Below are positions 51,776 through 60,814 of a DNA stretch of 64,000 nucleotides, in pieces. The position numbers and the translations under genes were made by a program. The DNA is from UBA7332 sp051657165 (lineage in GTDB: Bacteria; Bacteroidota; Bacteroidia; Bacteroidales; UBA7332), in NCBI GenBank assembly GCA_051657165.1, contig JBOFKD010000218.1, positions 1-64,000 of the forward strand. The letters run 5' to 3'. The notes under the pieces are model-generated. The model did no database searches. It saw only the letters and a program-made list of their open reading frames with translations, and was not told the origin of the DNA. Each line of letters opens with the position of its first letter. The first letter of the stretch is position 1.

Positions 51776-52032
51776 ATTGCGTTCTTAAGCTACCGGCAAG
51801 CGAAAGCTTCCTACTCACGTTTGCAGGCAGTCTGATTGCTGTTGTTTGGATATGAATTGGATTTGCGAAGGTTTTATTTTGCGCTATAAATATTTCAATT
51901 TGTTAATTATCCGGGTTTGTTTGAATGGTATATTTTTATTAAGTAGTTATTATATAGGGTTAATTATGAATTTGGTTTAAATATTTGGTTAAAAAAATAG
52001 CTTAAACACATTTAAAATAAACTTATTCTTTA

Positions 52033-52040
52033 TACTTTTG
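52033..52040 (+). promoter_or_regulatory. -7 box of the SDR gene
   Basis: TACTTTTG matches TAnnTTTG and lies 32 bases before the ATG at 52073. Upstream DNA is very A/T-rich. Confidence 0.55.
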
Positions 52041-52072
52041 TTTTTAAGAATATATGATTAAAGGATATTTTT

Positions 52073-52942
52073 ATGACTGATTTTAAAAGATTTTTCAATA
52101 AGGTTGTTCTGGTGACAGGGGCTGCCGGGGGTATTGGACGATCAGCCGTAGAGCGTTTTGCCCGTGAAGGCGCTAAAGTTATTATTGCTGATCATAATTA
52201 TAAGAAAGCAAAGACATTTGCAATCGCTTTAACTACAGAAGGATATGAGGCTAAGTCATTTAATTTTGATGCAGAATCACTCAAGAGTTGTGATGAGCTG
52301 ATTAAATTTGTAATGAATGAGTACGGAAGAATAGATATCCTCGTTAATAATGTAGGAGTGACGGATAATCTAAAAGATGTGGATATTCTGAATCTGGATA
52401 TTTCATATTTTGATAAGATCTTTCATACTAATCTGCGAAGTATGATTTATCTTTCTAAATTGGTTTTACCATCAATGATAAAGCATGGAAAAGGGAATAT
52501 TATTAATATTTCCAGTTTAGGTAGTGATATCGCGGATGTGCAATATACATTCTTCGGAGCTTCAAAAGCAGGAGTGAAGAGTTTGACGAAATATATTGCT
52601 ACACAATATGCTAAGGACGGCATCCGGTGTAATGGTATTGCACCAGGATTGGTCATGACAAATAAGGTTCAGAGTATTATGCCTGCAGATATCAGAGACG
52701 CGTTTCATAAATACGGTGCAGATCATTTGATTGGTGAAACAGAAGACATAGCAGCTTGTATTGCATTTCTGGCATCATCCGATTCCCGTTTTATGAACGG
52801 ACAAACCATTGTAGTTGACGGTGGGCTGAGTTCGAGTAATTCCATAACCTCAAATATAATTGAGAAGTTTAAAATTGAACAAACGATAGAAGAACCGGTG
52901 AGTCAGGCAGGTGTGAATGTTGAAATAGAGTTGATTGATTAG
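52073..52942 (+). CDS. SDR-family oxidoreductase, 7-alpha-hydroxysteroid dehydrogenase-like, catalytic Tyr replaced
   Basis: 289 residues, a classical short-chain dehydrogenase fold: TGAAGGIGRSA cofactor motif (about 16-26), Asp in IIADHNYKKA suggesting NAD(H), NNVG motif, catalytic Ser148 in NISSLGSDI, and FFGASKAG where the catalytic Tyr should be. The spacing Ser148 to residue 161 and Lys165 is normal, but residue 161 is Phe (codon TTC). From memory the protein resembles Bacteroides fragilis 7-alpha-HSDH along most of its length. It has an added C-terminal stretch of about 30 residues. Without Tyr, ordinary dehydrogenase activity is doubtful; it may bind ligand, use another acid, or be a regulator. 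Confidence 0.85.
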   Translation: MTDFKRFFNKVVLVTGAAGGIGRSAVERFAREGAKVIIADHNYKKAKTFAIALTTEGYEAKSFNFDAESLKSCDELIKFVMNEYGRIDILVNNVGVTDNLKDVDILNLDISYFDKIFHTNLRSMIYLSKLVLPSMIKHGKGNIINISSLGSDIADVQYTFFGASKAGVKSLTKYIATQYAKDGIRCNGIAPGLVMTNKVQSIMPADIRDAFHKYGADHLIGETEDIAACIAFLASSDSRFMNGQTIVVDGGLSSSNSITSNIIEKFKIEQTIEEPVSQAGVNVEIELID

Positions 52943-52982
52943 TATTATACATATGTTGTTTGATTTAGATACCTATAAAATA

Positions 52983-53025
52983 AGGCATGTAATCAATTCT
53001 TAGAATTGTTACATGCCTCTTTTAT
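52983..53025. terminator. Bidirectional terminator between SDR and rpiB
   Basis: Stem AGGCATGTAA / TTACATGCCT with inner CAATTC / GAATTG, closed by TTA, then T-rich on the plus strand and A-rich before it. Confidence 0.8.
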
Positions 53026-53040
53026 TTTACACTGTAAGTA

Positions 53041-53481
53041 TTATTTTACAGGGATTTTATCAATTCTTGCCTGGTGGCGTCCACCTTCAAAAGGAGTTGA
53101 TAAAAAGATATCTACCATCTCGGCAGCTTTTTCGAAATCGATAAAGCGTCCCGGAAGAGTTAATACATTAGCATCATTGTGTTCACGGGCAAGTTTGGCC
53201 AATTCTGTATCCCAGCATAGAGCTGCACGGATACTCTGATGTTTATTCAAAGTCATATTGATTCCGTTGCCGCTACCGCATACAGCAATACCCGGATAGC
53301 ATTCGCCACGCTCCATAGCCTCAGCCATTTTGTGAGCGAAATCAGCATAGTCACAACTATCTGTTGAATAAGTACCGAAGTCTTCACAAGTATATCCTTT
53401 TGCTTCAAGATAACCTTTTATGAATTCTTTTGTTTCAAATCCTGCATGGTCTGCACAAAGACCTATTTTTTTTATTTCCAT
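53041..53481 (-). CDS. rpiB: Ribose-5-phosphate isomerase B
   Basis: 146 residues, normal RpiB length. It interconverts ribose-5-phosphate and ribulose-5-phosphate. Near the start is GLCADHAGFETKEFIKGYL; the catalytic Cys sits in GIAVCGSGNGINMTLNKH; a conserved HNDANVLTLPGRF follows. It lies 9 bp after transketolase on the same strand, forming a small non-oxidative pentose-phosphate operon. Confidence 0.96.
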   Translation of the reverse strand: MEIKKIGLCADHAGFETKEFIKGYLEAKGYTCEDFGTYSTDSCDYADFAHKMAEAMERGECYPGIAVCGSGNGINMTLNKHQSIRAALCWDTELAKLAREHNDANVLTLPGRFIDFEKAAEMVDIFLSTPFEGGRHQARIDKIPVK

Positions 53482-53490
53482 GAAAATGTC

Positions 53491-55527
53491 TTATTTACCT
53501 AAGAATGTAACAACCTGATTGTATACATTCTCAGCGTTGAATCCAAATTTCTCGTCTAATACTGTATAAGGAGCAGAGTAACCGAAATGATCTAGTCCGA
53601 ATACGATTCCGTTTTTACCTACCAGGCGACCAAGAGTTGATGGCAAACCGGCAGTCAAACCAAACACAGGAAGGTTTGAAGGAATGATTTCTTCCTGATA
53701 TGCTTTAGGCTGATTGAAAAATAGACCTTCAGAAGGAGCCGAAACGATTTGTACACGGATACCTTTTCTTTCGCGAAGAAGAGCAGCACCTGCAACCAGA
53801 GTTGCAACTTCAGATCCGTTCGCAACCAGAATAATTTCCGGTGTTTCGTCTTTTTCAATAATATAAGCACCCATTTCAGCTTTCAGAGCTTCCTGGTATC
53901 TGTTTCCAGACTCAGCTGGCAGAGATTTTACATTCTGACGTGAGAAAATCAAAACAGTTGGAGAACAAGTGTTTTCCATAGCCATTTTCCATGCTACTGT
54001 TGTTTCGTCAACATCTGCCGGACGAAGTACCAGAGTACTGTTTTTGCCGCTATGGTTTTTCAATTGTTCAAGAAGTCTGATTTGAGCTTCCTGCTCAATA
54101 GGCTGGTGAGTAGGCCCATCTTCTCCTACACGGAAAGCATCATGAGTAAAGATATATTTTACCGGCAATTCCATAAGTGCAGACATACGGATAGCTGGTT
54201 TCATATAATCAGAGAACACAAAGAATGTACCGCAAGCACATTTTAAACCGCCATGAAGAGCAATACCATTCATGATTGCAGCCATTGTAAGCTCACATAC
54301 ACCGGCATGAAGAAATGCACCTGTAAAATCCTGATGTTTGAATGCCTTCTGATGTTTAAGGAAGCCATCTGTTTTATCAGAATTTGCAAGATCGGCAGAA
54401 GCAACAATCATGTTTTCAAGTTGTGCACTGTATGCTGTTAATACAGCAGCAGATGCTGCACGAGTTGCCTGATCTGGTTTTTGAGCAATAGCTTCGTAAT
54501 CGATTTCAGGAGCGTTTCCTGCAAAGAATAGTTCTAGTTTTGCTGCAAGTTCAGGATTAGCAGTTGCCCATTTAGCCTGTTCTTCTTTTTTCTCCTGTGC
54601 ATAAGCAATTAAAGCTTCTCTGCGTTTCTCGTAAAGAGCAGCAGTTTCAGGGAAAATAGTAAACGGATCTTCAGGATTTCCACCAAGATTTTTTACTGTA
54701 TCAGCGAATGATACACCTGCAGCTGTTAATGGCTGACCATGAGTAGAACATTGTCTCTCGAATGATGTTCCATCAGCTTTTACACATCCTTTACCCATGA
54801 TTGTTTTACCAATGATAAGTGTTGGACGGTTAGCTTCAGCGCGTGCAGTTGTGATAGCCTCACGAATAGCAGCAGCATCATTACCATTAATTTCGATAAC
54901 ATTCCATCCCCATGCGCGATATTTCATCGCTGTATCTTCTTTTGTAACGGCATCTGTATCTGTAGATAACTGAATGTCATTACTGTCGAAGAACATAATC
55001 AGGTTGCTCAATCCTAAGTAACCTGCCAGACGGCCTGCTCCCTGAGAAATTTCTTCCTGAATACCACCGTCAGAAATGAATGCATAGGTTTTGTGCGCCA
55101 TCCATTCTCCAAAACGGGCTACAAGGAATCTTTCAGCAATCGCTGCACCAACAGCCATTGTGTGACCTTGTCCAAGAGGACCGGAAGTGTTTTCAACACC
55201 ACGTTTTACATCAACTTCAGGATGTCCCGGTGTCGGGCTGCCCCATTGACGGAAGCTCTTCAATTCGTCAATCGTATATTTACCTGTCAAAGCCAATGTA
55301 GAGTAAAGCATTGGTGACATATGGCCCGGATCAAGGAAGAAACGGTCACGGTTAATCCATGACGAATCTAACGGATCATAGTTTAAGAATTCAGAATAAA
55401 GAACATTAATAAAATCAGCACCTCCCATAGCACCACCTGGATGTCCGGAATTCGCTTTTTCTACCATGGCAGCTGATAAGATACGGATATTATCGGCCGC
55501 TTTGTTCAATGTTGCAACGTTGTTCAT
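53491..55527 (-). CDS. tkt: Transketolase
   Basis: 678 residues, full length. Domains: N-terminal thiamine-diphosphate domain with KANSGHPGGAMGGADF and GPLGQGHTMAVG, and the TPP/Mg motif SDGGIQEEISQGA through FFDSNDIQLS; the central pyrimidine-binding domain with the HDAFRVGEDGPTHQPIEQ segment; and a C-terminal domain ending in FGYSAPYTVLDEKFGFN. It moves two-carbon units between sugar phosphates. A TATTTTTG promoter box on the minus strand (55561-55568) lies 34 bases upstream. Confidence 0.97.
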   Translation of the reverse strand: MNNVATLNKAADNIRILSAAMVEKANSGHPGGAMGGADFINVLYSEFLNYDPLDSSWINRDRFFLDPGHMSPMLYSTLALTGKYTIDELKSFRQWGSPTPGHPEVDVKRGVENTSGPLGQGHTMAVGAAIAERFLVARFGEWMAHKTYAFISDGGIQEEISQGAGRLAGYLGLSNLIMFFDSNDIQLSTDTDAVTKEDTAMKYRAWGWNVIEINGNDAAAIREAITTARAEANRPTLIIGKTIMGKGCVKADGTSFERQCSTHGQPLTAAGVSFADTVKNLGGNPEDPFTIFPETAALYEKRREALIAYAQEKKEEQAKWATANPELAAKLELFFAGNAPEIDYEAIAQKPDQATRAASAAVLTAYSAQLENMIVASADLANSDKTDGFLKHQKAFKHQDFTGAFLHAGVCELTMAAIMNGIALHGGLKCACGTFFVFSDYMKPAIRMSALMELPVKYIFTHDAFRVGEDGPTHQPIEQEAQIRLLEQLKNHSGKNSTLVLRPADVDETTVAWKMAMENTCSPTVLIFSRQNVKSLPAESGNRYQEALKAEMGAYIIEKDETPEIILVANGSEVATLVAGAALLRERKGIRVQIVSAPSEGLFFNQPKAYQEEIIPSNLPVFGLTAGLPSTLGRLVGKNGIVFGLDHFGYSAPYTVLDEKFGFNAENVYNQVVTFLGK

Positions 55528-55644
55528 TGTCTTAACTTTAAAATATATGAGATTTGATTACAAAAATACGAATAAAAAATAATGTCACTTTTTATTTTGC
55601 AATTAATAAGAGAGTTTGCAGTTCCTTATTAAGTTTTTTATCTT

Positions 55645-56604
55645 TCAGGATTTAACCTTGATAGTGACTTTTGTTTTTGCTTTGTGGATTGTTTCTTTTT
55701 CGATATCAGCGCGTGATTTGCTGACTGTCACCAGGTAAACACCATAGAAAATAACAATTCCAACTAAAAGCTTGTCCATACTGAAATGCTCCTGACCTAT
55801 ACTAATAGCAACAAATGAGGCGACTAAAGGTTGAACATAGTTATACATTCCGACAGTCGTAGGTCTTATGCGTTTTAATCCCATAGGAATTAATATATAA
55901 GTAAGATAGGTAGCACAAAAAAGCACATATCCCAGTCTTAAGTATACATCTGCAGGAGCTGCTTCGGTTATAGCTTTCGACTTGATGATTTCACTGTATG
56001 AAAAAGGTAATGTGAAAATTGCTGCGAATAAAAACATCCATTTCATAAGAGTGACAGGTGAATAGCGCTGAGAAACAGTACGCGTCATAACCAGATATAT
56101 TGAATATAGAATACTTCCTGTGAAGCAATATATATTTCCTTTTAAGGATGAGGTGGTTTCAGTGGGGTGTGATTGCGAGTAATAAATAAGATAGATAGCT
56201 CCGCTAAGCCCGAGCATAACGCCGAGTGCTTTTTTTAGAGATATAGGTTCATGCAAAACGAAAAATGCGATAATCATTACAAGAATTGGAGTAGAAGTGG
56301 CTATAATTGATGAATCCACCGGTGAGGTCTGCGATACTCCGATTATGTAAATGGTCTGATTTAAAAAGATGCCGAAAAATGAAGCGGCGAAGAGTGTGAG
56401 CAAATCTTTTTTTGAGACTGGCTCTGACGGCGTAAATAAGGATGTTATCCAAAAGGCAGCAGCTGCAAATAACATTCGTAAAGCTGATGTGGCGAGCGGT
56501 GAAAACCACTCCGGCATCAGACTTTTTGCTATCGGGATGTTTAACCCGAATAAAATTGCTGTTATTAATACAGCCAAATGCCCGATCCATTTTTCTTTCG
56601 TCAT
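55645..56604 (-). CDS. EamA/DMT-family transporter
   Basis: 319 residues with ten predicted membrane helices in two EamA repeats (about 8-140 and 155-300), for example ILFGLNIPIAKSLMPEWFSP and VGMYNYVQPLVASFVAISIG. The C-terminal tail is basic. The family exports or imports small metabolites such as amino acids or nucleosides, and the substrate cannot be told. A TACTTTTG box (minus strand, 56667-56674) is a likely promoter. The gene stands alone, transcribed divergently from the S46 peptidase. Confidence 0.9.
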   Translation of the reverse strand: MTKEKWIGHLAVLITAILFGLNIPIAKSLMPEWFSPLATSALRMLFAAAAFWITSLFTPSEPVSKKDLLTLFAASFFGIFLNQTIYIIGVSQTSPVDSSIIATSTPILVMIIAFFVLHEPISLKKALGVMLGLSGAIYLIYYSQSHPTETTSSLKGNIYCFTGSILYSIYLVMTRTVSQRYSPVTLMKWMFLFAAIFTLPFSYSEIIKSKAITEAAPADVYLRLGYVLFCATYLTYILIPMGLKRIRPTTVGMYNYVQPLVASFVAISIGQEHFSMDKLLVGIVIFYGVYLVTVSKSRADIEKETIHKAKTKVTIKVKS

Positions 56605-56777
56605 TTGGGTAGAAATATTAAGTCAGACTTATGCAATTATAATTAACTAAACGCATAAACATGTTACAAAAGTAATACGTTTTTGGATTCTATACAAAAA
56701 AATAGTCTCTAAGGGTTGAAAATCATTCGTTTTTTAATTTTTGAATCCTTATTTTTGTGCTTTCGATACAATTATAA

Positions 56778-58946
56778 ATGGATAATATGAAGAATAAAAT
56801 TTTACTTTCTTTATTTGCTTTGGGGCTGATCAACGCTTCTGTGAAAGCAGATGAAGGTATGTGGCTCCTTCCGCAGATTAGTCAAAACTCTGCAAAAATG
56901 AAAGAGCTGGGTCTTAAACTGGATGCAGCAGATATTTATAACCCGGATTCAACCAGTCTGAAAGATGCTATTGTGATTTTTGGAAATGGTTGCTCGGGTG
57001 AGGTTATTTCTCCGAATGGATTGATTCTGACTAACCATCACTGTGGATATGGTGCAATTCAGCAGCATAGTACAGTAGAAAAAGATTATCTGAAAGATGG
57101 TTTCTGGGCGATGAACTATCAGGAAGAAATTCCGACACCGGGATTAACAGTTACATTTATTGATAAAATTGTAGATGTAACGGATCTTGTGAAAGCGGAG
57201 CTGGCAAAAGATACAGTCCCAAATAGTATGAATTTCCTTTCACCATCTTATCTGAACGGATTAATTAAAGGGTTTACTACTCAGGGGAAAGTGGAAGAGA
57301 TTCCTTTTACGACATCTGAAATCAAACCTTTCTATAATGGAAATAAATACTACATGTATTATAAGAAAATTTATAATGATGTACGTATGGTTGGGGCACC
57401 ACCTTCATCAATCGGTAAATTCGGCTTCGATACTGATAACTGGATGTGGCCACGTCACACAGGAGACTTCGCTCTGTTTCGTGTGTATGCAGATAAAAAC
57501 GGAAATCCGGCAGAGTATTCAGCGGAGAATACACCTCTTAAGCCTAAGAAGCATTTAAAGATTTCTTTAGGTGGAATCAAAGAGAACGATTATGCAATGA
57601 TTATGGGATTCCCCGGATCAACAAGTCGTTACATGACTTCATGGGAAGTGAAAGAGAGAGTAGATGATAATGTAATGCGTATTAAAGTTCGCGGAGACAG
57701 ACAGGATGTTTTATTGAAAGAAATGTTGGCTGATCCTAAAGTGAATATTCAGTATGCAAGTAAATATGCCCGTTCTAGTAACTACTGGAAGAACTCTATT
57801 GGTATGAATCGCGGAATTCAGAAGTTAGATGTAATCGGGCGTAAAGAGCAGGAGCAGGAAGCTTATAAAAAATGGGCTTTGGATAATGGATATCCTCAAT
57901 ATGCTGCGGCTGTAGATTCTCTTCAGAAAATTGTAGAGGGTCGTAAAGATAAACGTTACCAGATGAATGCTCTGGCTGAAGCTATTTTAGGCGGAATTGA
58001 ATTTGCAAGATCACCACGTGTATCAGATGAATTTAAGACTGCGTTATCTAAAAAAGATAAAGCTGAGATTGCAAAACAACTGGAAGGGCTTCAGAAGGAA
58101 TACGATGCTTTTGCCAACAAAGACTACAATCCGGAAGTTGACCGTAAAGTAGCAAAAACAATGCTGAAACTTTACAAAGAACTTGTTCCTGCGGCGCAGC
58201 GTCCTGATGTATTTGCTGTGATTGACGCAAAATATAAAGGTGATACGGATTTATTTGTAGAGGATGTATTTACAAATTCTATTTTTGCAAATCAGGCTAA
58301 TCTGGATAAGTTTAAAGCAAAACCGTCCTTGAAAGCGATATCAAATGATCCGATGATTCTTTTTGCTAATTCTGTTTCGAATAAAGCAGTAGAGTTGTCA
58401 GAGGATATGAAAGCTACAACGGAAGGATTCAATTTGGCACGTCAGGCATTCATGGAAGGATATTTGTTGCAGAATAAAGACAAAGCAACTTATCCGGATG
58501 CAAACTTTACAATTCGTATGACTTACGGAAGTGTAAAACCTTACGAACCGGCAGACGGAGCTTTCTATAATTACTATACTACATTGAAAGGAGTAATGCA
58601 GAAAGAGGATCCGGATAATTTCGAATTTATTGTTCCGGAAAAACTGAAAGATCTTTATGGATCTAAAGATTATGGTCGTTACGCAATGGCTGATGGTCGT
58701 ATGCCGGTTGCTTTCCTTTCAACAAATGATATTACCGGAGGTAACTCAGGTAGTCCTGTTTTAAATGCTAACGGTGAACTGATTGGTACAGCCTTTGACG
58801 GGAACTGGGAAGCAATGAGCGGTGACCTTGTATTTGAGCCGGAGCTTCAGCGTACTATTAGTGTGGATGTTCGTTATACATTGTTCATTATTGACAAGTA
58901 TGCAGGATGTACACGTCTGATTGAAGAAATGGATATTGTTGAGTAA
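56778..58946 (+). CDS. S46-family dipeptidyl-peptidase (DPP7-like)
   Basis: 722 residues. The signal peptide ends near SVKA, then DEGMWLLPQISQNSAKMKEL, typical of S46. The catalytic His is in ILTNHHCGYGAIQ and the catalytic Ser657 in GGNSGSPVLN; a catalytic Asp is expected in the DNWMWPRHTGDF region. The residue 18 after the Ser is Gly (in AFDGNW); in the Asp/Glu-specific DPP11 this position is, as I recall, Arg, so a DPP7-like preference for hydrophobic P1 residues is more likely. It acts in the periplasm, releasing dipeptides for uptake. A second ATG three codons in is possible. A TATTTTTG box (56750-56757) precedes it. Confidence 0.93.
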   Translation: MDNMKNKILLSLFALGLINASVKADEGMWLLPQISQNSAKMKELGLKLDAADIYNPDSTSLKDAIVIFGNGCSGEVISPNGLILTNHHCGYGAIQQHSTVEKDYLKDGFWAMNYQEEIPTPGLTVTFIDKIVDVTDLVKAELAKDTVPNSMNFLSPSYLNGLIKGFTTQGKVEEIPFTTSEIKPFYNGNKYYMYYKKIYNDVRMVGAPPSSIGKFGFDTDNWMWPRHTGDFALFRVYADKNGNPAEYSAENTPLKPKKHLKISLGGIKENDYAMIMGFPGSTSRYMTSWEVKERVDDNVMRIKVRGDRQDVLLKEMLADPKVNIQYASKYARSSNYWKNSIGMNRGIQKLDVIGRKEQEQEAYKKWALDNGYPQYAAAVDSLQKIVEGRKDKRYQMNALAEAILGGIEFARSPRVSDEFKTALSKKDKAEIAKQLEGLQKEYDAFANKDYNPEVDRKVAKTMLKLYKELVPAAQRPDVFAVIDAKYKGDTDLFVEDVFTNSIFANQANLDKFKAKPSLKAISNDPMILFANSVSNKAVELSEDMKATTEGFNLARQAFMEGYLLQNKDKATYPDANFTIRMTYGSVKPYEPADGAFYNYYTTLKGVMQKEDPDNFEFIVPEKLKDLYGSKDYGRYAMADGRMPVAFLSTNDITGGNSGSPVLNANGELIGTAFDGNWEAMSGDLVFEPELQRTISVDVRYTLFIIDKYAGCTRLIEEMDIVE

Positions 58947-58970
58947 TTTTCAACTAACTAAATGTATAAT

Positions 58971-59008
58971 AATGAGGAGGGTTTTAGAGCTCTCCTCATT
59001 TTTTTTAG
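58971..59008 (+). terminator. Rho-independent terminator of the S46 peptidase gene
   Basis: AATGAGGAG / CTCCTCATT with loop GGTTTTAGAGCT and a run of eight T. Confidence 0.85.
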
Positions 59009-59033
59009 TCTTTTTCAAATAAAAATATGGAAC

Positions 59034-59067
59034 TTTTGATAGCGATTTGCTTTTTTCCTTATATTTA
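59034..59067 (+). promoter_or_regulatory. Promoter of ald
   Basis: TTTTG at 59034-59038 and TATATTTA at 59060-59067 (one mismatch to TAnnTTTG), 21 bases apart. The leader to the ATG is about 100 bases. Confidence 0.45.
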
Positions 59068-59171
59068 CCGCAAAATAAATTTTTACCTTAATTCTCAATA
59101 CATAGAGTGAAAACAATCTAACTTATACGAGAAAGTTTTTTCTCTCTGTAACCTTTTAAATTTAATAACAG

Positions 59172-60278
59172 ATGAAAATTGGAGTACCAAAAGAAATTAA
59201 GAACAACGAAAATCGCGTTGGGCTTACACCAGGTGGCGTTAAAGAATTAGTGAATCACAACCATGAAGTTTTTGTTCAGCATACAGCTGGAGAAAATAGC
59301 GGATATTCAGATGAAGAATATATAGCTATGGGCGCGAAAATACTTCCTGCGATTGAAGACGTTTATGCCACTGCCGACATGATTATAAAAGTAAAAGAAC
59401 CGATCGAACCAGAATATGATCTGATTCGTGAAAACCAGCTTCTGTTTACTTATTTCCATTTCGCATCTTACGAAAAGCTGACAAAAGCTATGATTAAAAG
59501 TAAAGCAATTTGTCTGGCTTATGAAACAGTTGAAAAAGCGGATCGCTCATTGCCTTTGCTTACTCCTATGTCTGAGGTTGCCGGGCGTATGTCTGTTCAG
59601 CAGGGTGCTCACTTTCTTGAAAGACCTCACCGCGGAAAAGGTATTCTTTTGGGCGGTGTTCCGGGAGTTAAACCAGCTAAAGTTCTTGTGTTAGGTGGTG
59701 GTGTTGTAGGTGTTAATGCTGCTATTATTGCTGCTGGTATGGGAGCTGATGTCACTATCTGTGATATCTCTTTACCACGCCTTCGTTACTTATCAGAAGT
59801 TCTTCCTAAAAATGTAAAAACGCTGATGTCTTCGGAATATAATGTTTGCAAAGAATTGCCTGATACGGATCTGGTAATTGGTGCAGTGCTTATTCCGGGA
59901 GCTAAAGCTCCGGCTCTTATTAAAAAAGATATGCTGAAGCTTATGCGCAAAGGAAGTGTAATGGTAGATGTGGCTATTGATCAGGGTGGATGTTTTGAAA
60001 CTTCTTATGCAACTACTCACTCAGAACCTATTTATGAGGTAGATGGTATTGTTCATTACTGTGTGGCAAATATACCCGGTGCAGTTCCTTATACATCAAC
60101 AGTTGCTCTTACGAATGCAACGTTGCCTTATGCTCTTCAGCTTGCCAATAAAGGATGGGAGAAAGCATGTAAAGAGAATGCAGAACTTTATAAAGGTTTG
60201 AATATAGTTAAAGGTGACGTGGTTTACAAAGCTGTTGCTGATGCGTTTGGTCTGGAATATAAAGAAATTAAATTATAA
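59172..60278 (+). CDS. ald: Alanine dehydrogenase
   Basis: 368 residues, typical Ald length. It interconverts L-alanine + NAD+ and pyruvate + NH4+ + NADH. The N-terminal GVPKEIKNNENRVGLTPGGV signature is present; the substrate-binding Lys in MIIKVKEP and His in YFHFAS match known enzymes; the NAD site is VLGGGVVGVNAA followed by ICDIS. It links amino-acid fermentation to pyruvate. An intercistronic hairpin separates it from the MmcQ-like gene. Confidence 0.96.
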   Translation: MKIGVPKEIKNNENRVGLTPGGVKELVNHNHEVFVQHTAGENSGYSDEEYIAMGAKILPAIEDVYATADMIIKVKEPIEPEYDLIRENQLLFTYFHFASYEKLTKAMIKSKAICLAYETVEKADRSLPLLTPMSEVAGRMSVQQGAHFLERPHRGKGILLGGVPGVKPAKVLVLGGGVVGVNAAIIAAGMGADVTICDISLPRLRYLSEVLPKNVKTLMSSEYNVCKELPDTDLVIGAVLIPGAKAPALIKKDMLKLMRKGSVMVDVAIDQGGCFETSYATTHSEPIYEVDGIVHYCVANIPGAVPYTSTVALTNATLPYALQLANKGWEKACKENAELYKGLNIVKGDVVYKAVADAFGLEYKEIKL

Positions 60279-60326
60279 ATGTATTTAAACGGGTTTGATC
60301 GTTTGAATGACATGGTGTAATTATAG

Positions 60327-60360
60327 GAGAGGTTTCGTCGGTAAAACGGCGGAACCTCTC
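60327..60360 (+). promoter_or_regulatory. Hairpin between ald and the MmcQ/YjbR gene
   Basis: 14-bp stem GAGAGGTTTCGTCG / CGGCGGAACCTCTC (two G-U pairs in RNA) with loop GTAAAA. No T run follows, so a full terminator is unlikely; it may stabilise the ald message or reduce readthrough. Confidence 0.5.
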
Positions 60361-60378
60361 TGTCATAAACAAAACAAT

Positions 60379-60750
60379 ATGAATGTAGAAGAGTTACGTG
60401 AATATGCATTGTCTTTACCTTATGCAGAGGAATCTTTGCCTTTTGATGAGACTACTTTGGTTATAAAAGTGAAGGGGAAAATGTTTCTATTGTTTGATAT
60501 TGAATCAAAACCTCTTAGTGCGAATGTTAAATGTGATCCTGATAAGGCATTGGAATTACGGGAGAAATATTTCTTTGTACATCCCGGATACCATATGAGT
60601 AAAAAACATTGGAATACTGTTGTCATAACAGAAGATGTGCCGGATGAACTAATCCAGCGATGGGTACGGGAGTCCTACTTATTGGTTGTCAAAGGTCTGA
60701 AAAAGGAAGATCGTGAAATTGTTCTCCGGACATATGAGTCGGAAAAATAA
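60379..60750 (+). CDS. MmcQ/YjbR-family protein
   Basis: 123 residues from the ATG at 60379; an earlier in-frame ATG at 60307 would read through the hairpin and is rejected. The YjbR pattern is present: NVEELREYALSLPYAEESLP, then VKGKMFLLFDIESKPLSANV and PGYHMSKKHWNTVVI. The family has a cytoplasmic, CyaY-like fold reported to bind DNA; the cellular role is unclear. It ends at a terminator shared with the convergent M3 peptidase gene. Confidence 0.9.
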   Translation: MNVEELREYALSLPYAEESLPFDETTLVIKVKGKMFLLFDIESKPLSANVKCDPDKALELREKYFFVHPGYHMSKKHWNTVVITEDVPDELIQRWVRESYLLVVKGLKKEDREIVLRTYESEK

Positions 60751-60793
60751 AAAGGCTGTACGGAAAGTTTTAATTTTTCCGACAGCCTTTTTT
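60751..60793. terminator. Bidirectional terminator between MmcQ/YjbR and M3 peptidase genes
   Basis: AAAGGCTGT / ACAGCCTTT with inner GGAAA / TTTCC, A run before and T run after. Confidence 0.85.
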
Positions 60794-60814
60794 ATATTGG
60801 AAGTAATTCAAATC

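Noticed and set aside
51655..51855. Small open frame in repeat copy B
   Set aside because: It lies inside the interspersed repeat and is not preserved in copies A and C.
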